DNA from: Methanoregulaceae archaeon
GTDB lineage: Archaea > Halobacteriota > Methanomicrobia > Methanomicrobiales > Methanospirillaceae
Assembly: GCA_013331415.1 (NCBI GenBank)
Contig: DUGL01000212.1
Span: 2,100 to 9,139, forward strand
DNA: 7,040 nucleotides
Direction of reading: 5' to 3'
Shown: positions 1 through 4,454 of the stretch, in pieces
How the letters are laid out: each line of letters starts with the position of its first letter
How positions within the stretch are numbered: the first letter of the stretch is position 1
Program-made: the position numbers and the translations under genes
Notes under the pieces: model-generated
What the model was told of the DNA's origin: nothing
The model's input: only the letters and a program-made list of their open reading frames with translations
The model's database searches: none

Positions 1-407
1 CCACAGCGGGCAGCAGCCACGCCTTCAAACGCTTCGAGTATCTCGTCAATCCGATCTTCAGGCACGATGGAGAGGTTGTAGGCAACGTCTCCGGTCTGGG
101 TGACCGGGTCGAACGTGCTCCGGTAGGCGAGGCGTTCAAGCCGTGAGATGATGAACCCGACCCGTTCCCCGACAAGGGCACTCTCGGTCTCGGCTATGCC
201 ATACGGGGTGAGGATGCGGCCCATGTTCCCAACCTTCTCGGTAAACCCCATATCATCGAGATACCGGAGATGGTACTGTACTGCGCGGTCACTCAGGACA
301 AAACCACGCTCTGCCATCAGCTCCGACAGCCGTTTTGCCCCCATCGGCTCCTGGTGCTCCTTTAAAATCCTGAGAATCTCGATGTACTTCCGCTCAGTCC
401 TGATCAT
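1..407 (-). CDS. nrpR: NrpR-type nitrogen regulator, 5' part (truncated by window edge)
   Basis: This is a DNA-binding transcriptional repressor of nitrogen-assimilation genes; known family members respond to 2-oxoglutarate. The 135 codons present show an N-terminal winged helix at about residues 5-70 (GAKRLSELMAERGF followed by a DRAVQYHLRYLDDMGF recognition segment and a wing ending GRILTPYG), matching the HTH_12 domain. From about residue 78 the NrpR regulatory domain (DUF128/NRD) begins, with VGFIISRLERLAYRSTFDP. The rest lies beyond position 1. I chose the ATG at 407 because GGTGA (417-413), complementary to the 16S tail, sits 5 nt before it. A GTG at 416 would add three residues and share GTGA with the dut stop. 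Either way the gene is tightly coupled to dut, so the two probably share a transcript. The family call is fairly secure; which operons it controls cannot be seen here. Confidence 0.85.
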   Translation of the reverse strand, partial: MIRTERKYIEILRILKEHQEPMGAKRLSELMAERGFVLSDRAVQYHLRYLDDMGFTEKVGNMGRILTPYGIAETESALVGERVGFIISRLERLAYRSTFDPVTQTGDVAYNLSIVPEDRIDEILEAFEGVAAARC

Positions 408-412
408 CAGCT

Positions 413-417
413 TCACC
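413..417 (-). promoter_or_regulatory. Shine-Dalgarno GGTGA for nrpR, inside the dut stop region
   Basis: On the minus strand GGTGA (417-413) contains the dut stop TGA (415-413) and ends 5 nt before the ATG at 407. It matches the GGTGA part of the archaeal anti-Shine-Dalgarno complement. This favours ATG 407 over GTG 416 and suggests translational coupling from dut. Confidence 0.55.
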
Positions 418-850
418 GTGCCCGGACAACACCGCTGCTGTCCTGGTAGCGCCCCTCATAGGTCTGCCCTGCACCGAGTATCTCGTGGAGGATCATCTGT
501 ACCACGCGATCATTCTTTTCCAGCCGAATCACGTCACTCCCCATGTTCACGAGCCCGAGGGTGAGTTGTCCGCGAAAACCGGGGTCCACGAACCCGGCGG
601 TCACCAGAACACCCCGGCGTCCGTACGAGGACCGGGTCCTGATGGTGGCAGCGAGGTCTGCCGGGAGCTCTACCCATTCGAGGGAATGGACAAGCGTACA
701 GAAGCCCGGATGCAGACAGGTCTCTTCGGCCACCCTGAGATCATAGGACGCCGGCTGCTGGCATTCATTCCCATACGGCCGGATTACCAGTGTGCCATCC
801 GTGCCCTGCTCCCCAAGTCTCCTGAGTATTTCCCGTGAAGAGAGTATCAT
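413..850 (-). CDS. dut: dUTP diphosphatase (dUTPase) of the archaeal Dcd/dUTPase fold
   Basis: Likely hydrolyses dUTP to dUMP and pyrophosphate, keeping uracil out of DNA and supplying dUMP for thymidylate synthesis; cytoplasmic, a trimer in known relatives. The 145 residues carry the family motifs in order: PASYDLR (33-39), RTRSSYGRRGV (71-81), AGFVDPGFRG (85-94) with D89 as the presumed catalytic aspartate, NDRVVQMIL (113-121) and YEGRYQDSSG (131-140). In dCTP deaminases the segment after PG[FW]xG carries a catalytic Glu (LEF/LEL); here it is Gly99 (TLGL). The protein is also shorter than typical Dcd (about 190 residues). I therefore prefer dUTPase over dCTP deaminase, although homology tools may label it dcd. 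ATG 850 has no visible Shine-Dalgarno, but a TATA-like element is centred about 31 nt upstream, which suggests a nearly leaderless mRNA. nrpR follows at once and is probably co-transcribed. Confidence 0.83.
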   Translation of the reverse strand: MILSSREILRRLGEQGTDGTLVIRPYGNECQQPASYDLRVAEETCLHPGFCTLVHSLEWVELPADLAATIRTRSSYGRRGVLVTAGFVDPGFRGQLTLGLVNMGSDVIRLEKNDRVVQMILHEILGAGQTYEGRYQDSSGVVRAR

Positions 851-877
851 CCCATAGAGTACTATCCCGGAAAATGC

Positions 878-884
878 TTAATAT
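878..884. promoter_or_regulatory. Shared TATA-like element between divergent dut and tRNA-Arg
   Basis: TTAATAT on the plus strand (ATATTAA on the minus) is the clearest AT-rich element between the two divergent genes. Its centre is about 27 nt before the first base of the tRNA and about 31 nt before the dut ATG, both compatible with archaeal TBP spacing. One near-symmetric box may serve both directions, or overlapping boxes may lie in the AT-rich stretch 878-893. This is inferred from spacing and composition only. Confidence 0.4.
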
Positions 885-907
885 CTTATGATACCAATGA
901 GGAGGAC

Positions 908-979
908 GGATCCATGGGGTAGAGGATATCCTCCTGGGCTTCGGACCCAGGGACGCGGGTTCGATTCCCGCTGGGTCCG
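908..979 (+). tRNA. tRNA-Arg, anticodon TCG
   Basis: A full cloverleaf can be drawn. The acceptor stem is GGATCCA (908-914) with TGGGTCC (972-978), with one G-T wobble. The D-arm lies at about 917-932 with the conserved GG in its loop. The anticodon stem is CTGGG (934-938) with CCCAG (946-950), and the 7-nt loop CTTCGGA places T33 at 940 and the anticodon TCG at 941-943, reading CGA and probably other CGN arginine codons. The variable loop is 4 nt (951-954). The T stem is GCGGG (955-959) with CCCGC (967-971) around TTCGATT. The discriminator is G979; no CCA is encoded and there is no intron. It is the only plus-strand gene in the window. The D stem pairs imperfectly at one position in either register. 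No strong T-tract follows, only TTT at 981-983. Confidence 0.93.
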
Positions 980-1040
980 CTTTATCGGGCGAAAATCCTG
1001 TGCATCTGAGTCATGCTCTTCATATATTCCATGGGTTCCA

Positions 1041-1148
1041 GGGCAAAAGCCCAGTACTACAAGACAGTACGCGGCGGCCAGGGTATCCCTGAATCCCTTG
1101 AAAAACCGGATTCCCCATCCCCTGCAACCTGTCTCCTGGAAAATCCGG
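1041..1148. other. Hairpin-rich intergenic segment, possible structured RNA or 3' UTR
   Basis: Four inverted repeats follow one another in 108 nt: GGGC-AAAA-GCCC (1041-1052), GTACT-N7-AGTAC (1054-1070), CAGGG-TAT-CCCTG (1079-1091) and CCGGATT-N29-AATCCGG (1106-1148). On the minus strand they fall in the 3' region of the modular surface-protein gene. On the plus strand a TATA-like CATATATT (1021-1028) lies about 25 nt before the second stem, so an independent small RNA is also possible. No convincing coding sequence covers the gap. Whether any RNA is made here is unknown. Confidence 0.3.
1101..1148 (-). terminator. Hairpin plus T5 terminator of the modular surface-protein gene
   Basis: Reading the minus strand, CCGGATT (1148-1142) and AATCCGG (1112-1106) form a perfect 7-bp stem followed directly by TTTTT (1105-1101). 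It begins 24 nt past the TGA at 1174-1172. The 29-nt loop is long for a bacterial-type terminator, but archaeal termination depends mainly on the T-tract, so this is a reasonable 3' end. Confidence 0.5.
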
Positions 1149-1171
1149 GAATTTATCCGTGGAGAGTTATA

Positions 1172-2560
1172 TCAGAGACCCCCGCGCCTTCCATGCGAAC
1201 GACCGCCACTCCTCCTCCGGAAGACAAGAATGGCTCCGATAACTGCAACCACCCCGATCCCTGCAATCGAAAAGAGCATCCAGTTGAAATTCCGTTTCAT
1301 CGGTATTTCTAGGGACGGGGTCATGTTCGATGAACTGATCTCCTGTTCGATTGTCACTTCATGATACCCGTCCTTCTCTGCCGTGATGGTATACGGCAGG
1401 TCCACTCGCAGAAGAACCGGAAGTGTCCCCCTGTCACTGGTGAACCCTGCCTCCTCTCCATTCAGGCTGATCTTCACACCGGGAACCGGGCTTGCCGATC
1501 CTTCAACCGTCCTTATGGTGATGTTCTCCTTCCGATACAGGAGCTCAGTGACGACATCTTCTCCCTGAATTGCCACGACAAGAGGCTGCCTTGCCGGAAC
1601 ATATCTGGGATGCTGCACCTCCAGAATATACCGGCCAGCGGTGATATTTGTGAGGACAGCCCGCCCGTAACGGCCGGTCGTTCCTGCGGTGACATTATCG
1701 ACAAGGATAAAAGCACCTTCCACCGGATCATTCTCCTCGTTATAGACCGAAACGAAGATGGTGAAAGGGGCTTTTGTGACAGGGATGGTGAGGAATGCCG
1801 TGTCACTCTCCACTATCTGGCGTCCGTTATAATCCTCGTATCCCTCCATCACGACCCTGATCAGGTACACCTTCCCTCTTGGCATTGGGAGGGTAATCAC
1901 CCCTTTTGGATCCGTGACTCCCCGTTCAATCCCTTCGACAAACACCCGGGCTCCGGCCAGGGGGTTGCCGGTATCTCCGTCTTTTACCACGATCGAGAAC
2001 CGGTCATCCCGGAAGAGCATTACCTGCACATCTTTTCCGGAAATTCCAATGTCAACCGCCATACTGGCTGGCTGATAATGCTCGGCATCAGTCTCGATAC
2101 GGTAGGACGTCCTTGACTGGACTACAAATCCGGCAGTCCCGTTTGAATCCGATACAACCCTACTGTCCGATCCGTCACCTTCGAGCGTTACACTTACGCC
2201 GGGAACAGGATCCAGGGTATCTGCATCGTACAGATGAACTGAAAGGGCAATCTTTGCCTTCTGCAACTCAACGAGGATCTGGGTGGTATTTTCACCAATG
2301 TCCCCCTCCCAGGGATCATACCCGAATTTCTCTACTTTGAGGGGTATCACTTCAGTTCCCGGGGAGAAGACCTCAATGGTACCTGAATCATCGGTCTTCC
2401 CGATAAGGGTATTATTGGCATACACAAGAGCCCCCGCGAGGGGGGTGATATTCTCCTCTTTTTCAAAGACCTGTACAGTCACCGCAGCGCCCCAGGCGAT
2501 CCCTGTAACGATAAGCACAAAGAAGATGGCAATGAAGAGATTAACTCCGCATCTCTGCAT
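1172..2560 (-). CDS. Secreted, membrane-anchored protein of five PEGA/carboxypeptidase-regulatory-like modules
   Basis: A predicted cell-surface protein of 462 residues with no recognisable catalytic domain. It has a signal peptide (hydrophobic 6-22, likely cleavage near WGAA at 23-26), five tandem beta-sandwich modules (about 27-102, 103-185, 186-264, 265-344, 345-423), one transmembrane helix (about 426-447) and an Arg/Gly-rich cytoplasmic tail starting RRR (448-450). Each module has a P-x-x-G-[AV] strand start (G43, 121, 203, 282, 361), a turn glycine (G60, 141, 220, 299, 378) and an aromatic-ended turn like GY (Y81, 162, 241, 320, 399). The spacing is 79 residues between modules 2 and 5. 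This resembles PEGA or carboxypeptidase regulatory-like domains, which act as binding or spacer modules. Eight N-X-S/T sequons suggest heavy N-glycosylation. No Shine-Dalgarno precedes ATG 2560, but a TATA box lies 27 nt upstream, so the mRNA is probably leaderless. Its ligand or partner is unknown. Confidence 0.85.
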   Translation of the reverse strand: MQRCGVNLFIAIFFVLIVTGIAWGAAVTVQVFEKEENITPLAGALVYANNTLIGKTDDSGTIEVFSPGTEVIPLKVEKFGYDPWEGDIGENTTQILVELQKAKIALSVHLYDADTLDPVPGVSVTLEGDGSDSRVVSDSNGTAGFVVQSRTSYRIETDAEHYQPASMAVDIGISGKDVQVMLFRDDRFSIVVKDGDTGNPLAGARVFVEGIERGVTDPKGVITLPMPRGKVYLIRVVMEGYEDYNGRQIVESDTAFLTIPVTKAPFTIFVSVYNEENDPVEGAFILVDNVTAGTTGRYGRAVLTNITAGRYILEVQHPRYVPARQPLVVAIQGEDVVTELLYRKENITIRTVEGSASPVPGVKISLNGEEAGFTSDRGTLPVLLRVDLPYTITAEKDGYHEVTIEQEISSSNMTPSLEIPMKRNFNWMLFSIAGIGVVAVIGAILVFRRRSGGRSHGRRGGL

Positions 2561-2583
2561 AGTCTGATATCGGTGGTTATCTG

Positions 2584-2590
2584 CTATAAA
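2584..2590 (-). promoter_or_regulatory. TATA box giving a leaderless mRNA for the modular surface protein
   Basis: On the minus strand this reads TTTATAG, with its centre 27 nt upstream of the ATG at 2560. Archaeal transcription starts about 25-27 nt from the TATA centre, which puts the start at or within a base or two of the ATG. The absence of any GGAGG/GGTGA motif before that ATG fits a leaderless transcript. Confidence 0.5.
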
Positions 2591-2620
2591 CTATGATTGT
2601 CCAAAGGAAGCCAAAGATTG

Positions 2621-2657
2621 AAAAAGGACTGGAGAAAGGGGAAAGAATCCCCCTTTC
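2621..2657 (-). terminator. Hairpin plus T5 terminator of AMP phosphorylase
   Basis: GAAAGGGG (minus 2657-2650) pairs perfectly over 8 bp with CCCCTTTC (2641-2634) around an 8-nt loop, followed 8 nt later by TTTTT (2625-2621). The upstream arm overlaps the stop codon (2658-2656), so the stem starts inside the gene's last codon. It separates this gene from the TATA box of the next gene at 2590-2584. Confidence 0.6.
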
Positions 2658-4182
2658 ACACCCATGTCGTTTCGTGCGGAACGCGGTCGAGCAGCATTCC
2701 CTCCACGAGCACCGGCATGAGCGTCCTGCCCTCTTCAATGGCCTTCTGGAGGCGCCATGCCCGCTCTGCATAGAGGGTGAAGATAGGCTCACCCTTCTCC
2801 ACCCTGCTCCCCTTCTTTGCGTGCAGGAGGATCCCTGCAGCCCGGTCATGGGGCGCTCCTGCAGTCCGGGCAAGGGAGATCAGGGCCTTGTTGTTCAGCT
2901 CGATCACGTACCCTGACGCGGGAGCGTTGACCACGAACTCGTACTTTCCCGGTACGATATCATCAGCGGTGACGCTGGCATCTCCACCCTGGATCTCGAT
3001 GATCTCCCTGAATTTTTTCAGGGCGGCACCACTCCTGAGAATCTCCTTTGCCAGCTGGGTTCCCGTTCCCCGCGGCGCTTTTCCGGACATTTCGAGTGCT
3101 ATCCCGGCAATGGCAAGGCTCTTTTGCAGGAGGGAGCCGGGTGTTTCCCCGCCTTCGAGGATCCGCAGTGCCTCGGCGACCTCGAGGTTCGGCCCGATAC
3201 TCCTCCCGACCGGAGAGTCGCCGTATGTCAGGGCGCATTCCACGTGCATGTTCAGCCGCTCGCCGATCTCGATGAACTCCCGGGCAAGCTTCCGGCCTTC
3301 CTGGATATTCGGGACCTTGGCATGCTCCCCGACCGGTATATCGATCACCACGATGTCGGCGCCAACAGCAAACTTCTTTGCCATAACGCTCGCGATCATC
3401 TGGCCACGGGCATCGATCCGGAACGGGTACTCCTGGACGATGATATGATCATCGGCAGGAGCAATGTTCGTTGAACCACCCCAGACAATCGCAGCCCCGA
3501 CCTTGAGGGTCATCTTCTGGACTTCTGTGGCCGAAAATTCGACCGGTGCGAGAACCTCCATAAGGTCCGCGGTACCTCCTGCCCCGGTGATAGCCCGGGA
3601 ACTGGTCTTTGGTATTTTCAGCCCGCTGGCCGCGATGATGGGAACGACGAGAAGCGTGATCTTGTTTCCCGGAACCCCCCCTATCGAGTGCTTGTCCACG
3701 ATCGGGTGGGTATGGAAGGTGAGACGCTCCCCCGTATCCACCATCGCACGGGTGAGGTGTTCGACCTCATCCATGTCCATCTCGTTGATGTAACAGGCGA
3801 TGACATAGGCGGTCAGCTCTGCTGGAGAGAGGTCTTCGCTGACAACGTCCCTGATGATCGCATACGTCTCATCCTTCGTGAGACGCAACCCGTCCATCTT
3901 CTTCCTGATAAAGTCAAGGGAGATCGGCCGGTCCGCAATCCTGACCTCGACACTACTCTGCTCATCGACACCCAGTTTCTCATTCGTTATCCGGTAGATA
4001 CCAACCGTGCCTGCCGGGATGATTGATGTGGTAGTGTCCAGAAATGCTGCAACGGAGACCCCGGTCTTCTCGTTGAGGATCTGGACACGGTCTCCTGCGA
4101 GAACCCCGATGTTCCGGGCATCCTCGATGTTCAGGAGGACTTCCCGGGTTCCGATATCGACCAGTTTTACCGTGAGCTTCAT
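2656..4182 (-). CDS. deoA: AMP phosphorylase (archaeal nucleoside-monophosphate phosphorylase)
   Basis: Catalyses AMP + phosphate to adenine + ribose 1,5-bisphosphate, with CMP and UMP also used in studied members. It is the first step of the archaeal NMP pathway through ribose-1,5-bisphosphate isomerase and form III RuBisCO to 3-phosphoglycerate. The 508 residues match the usual length of about 500. An N-terminal domain (about 1-84) specific to the archaeal enzymes precedes the phosphorylase core, which has KHSIGGVPGNK (164-174) for phosphate and substrate binding and the family signature SSRAITGAGGTADLMEVL (194-211). A C-terminal PYNP-like domain spans about 410-480 (SGYVIELNNKAL at 423-434). 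The N-terminal extension separates it from bacterial thymidine phosphorylase. ATG 4182 has a modest GGAG (4195-4192) 9 nt upstream. No isomerase or RuBisCO gene is adjacent, and flanking terminators suggest a single-gene transcript. The symbol follows the usual archaeal annotation. Confidence 0.95.
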   Translation of the reverse strand: MKLTVKLVDIGTREVLLNIEDARNIGVLAGDRVQILNEKTGVSVAAFLDTTTSIIPAGTVGIYRITNEKLGVDEQSSVEVRIADRPISLDFIRKKMDGLRLTKDETYAIIRDVVSEDLSPAELTAYVIACYINEMDMDEVEHLTRAMVDTGERLTFHTHPIVDKHSIGGVPGNKITLLVVPIIAASGLKIPKTSSRAITGAGGTADLMEVLAPVEFSATEVQKMTLKVGAAIVWGGSTNIAPADDHIIVQEYPFRIDARGQMIASVMAKKFAVGADIVVIDIPVGEHAKVPNIQEGRKLAREFIEIGERLNMHVECALTYGDSPVGRSIGPNLEVAEALRILEGGETPGSLLQKSLAIAGIALEMSGKAPRGTGTQLAKEILRSGAALKKFREIIEIQGGDASVTADDIVPGKYEFVVNAPASGYVIELNNKALISLARTAGAPHDRAAGILLHAKKGSRVEKGEPIFTLYAERAWRLQKAIEEGRTLMPVLVEGMLLDRVPHETTWV

Positions 4183-4210
4183 ACTGCAGTTCTCCCTGCT
4201 CCCTTTCTGT

Positions 4211-4242
4211 TACGCGATCCGTACAGCAAAGCTGCTCGCGTA
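4211..4242 (-). promoter_or_regulatory. Structured element in the AMP phosphorylase 5' leader
   Basis: TACGCGA (4211-4217) and TCGCGTA (4236-4242) form a 7-bp inverted repeat enclosing an inner CAGC-AAA-GCTG hairpin (4224-4234). It lies 29 nt before the ATG and downstream of the candidate TATA box, so it would be transcribed in the leader. It matches no riboswitch class I recognise. It could also be a palindromic protein-binding site. Confidence 0.3.
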
Positions 4243-4276
4243 CCGCACGGGCATTGTAAAGAACTGGGGGATGCCC

Positions 4277-4294
4277 CTATATGCTCTTTTTTAT
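4277..4294 (-). promoter_or_regulatory. Candidate promoter (TATA with A-rich BRE) of AMP phosphorylase
   Basis: On the minus strand ATAAAAAAGA (4294-4285) is followed by GCATATAG (4284-4277), an A-rich BRE-like stretch next to a TATA-like box. A start about 26 nt downstream would fall near 4254, giving a leader of roughly 72 nt. It is the most AT-rich spot in this otherwise GC-rich gap. Confidence 0.4.
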
Positions 4295-4374
4295 CCCGGC
4301 CAGCCGTGCGATGCATCGGTCAGATAACCAGGGGGATCAACCTTTGCACCGGCTCCCGGGGCTCATGAAGGATT

Positions 4375-4389
4375 ACGTGCTGGTCACGT
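4375..4389. repeat. Inverted repeat ACGTG-N5-CACGT in the intergenic region
   Basis: ACGTG (4375-4379) and CACGT (4385-4389) form a perfect 5-bp palindrome with a CTGGT spacer, between the end of the S-layer-like gene and the AMP phosphorylase promoter. A dyad of this size could be an operator but is short enough to occur by chance. Confidence 0.2.
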
Positions 4390-4433
4390 CCTTCTGGCAG
4401 GAGAATACAGCAAGCTGCCGCAGGTAACGTGCG

Positions 4434-4440
4434 AAAAAAA
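4434..4440 (-). terminator. Poly-T (T7) terminator of the S-layer-like gene
   Basis: Minus-strand TTTTTTT (4440-4434) lies 14 nt past the TAA stop (4457-4455), after a pyrimidine-rich CTCTC. Such T-tracts terminate archaeal RNA polymerase without needing a hairpin. A weak CGTGCG/CGCACG inverted repeat (4428-4433 and 4465-4470) brackets the tract and part of the gene end. Confidence 0.6.
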
Positions 4441-4454
4441 GAGAGGTTTTGGGG

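Noticed and set aside
414..416. GTG start for nrpR overlapping the dut stop by four bases
   Set aside because: Possible, but it lacks a ribosome site of its own, while ATG 407 has GGTGA 5 nt upstream.
413..850. Annotation as dCTP deaminase (dcd)
   Set aside because: The deaminase Glu is Gly99 and the chain is shorter than usual Dcd; the motifs fit dUTPase better.
908..1148. Integration site or integrated element at the 3' end of tRNA-Arg
   Set aside because: No second copy of the tRNA 3' end, no integrase and no mobile-element gene are present; flanking genes are ordinary chromosomal ones.
888..1364. Plus-strand open frame running through the tRNA gene, near GAGGAGGA (899-906)
   Set aside because: The frame crosses a complete tRNA cloverleaf and the purine run lies after its ATG, so it cannot serve as its ribosome site.
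1361..2116. 251-codon plus-strand open frame antisense to the modular surface-protein gene
   Set aside because: It has no ribosome site, domain or signal pattern, and overlaps a minus-strand gene with clear repeat structure; a chance open frame in GC-rich coding DNA.
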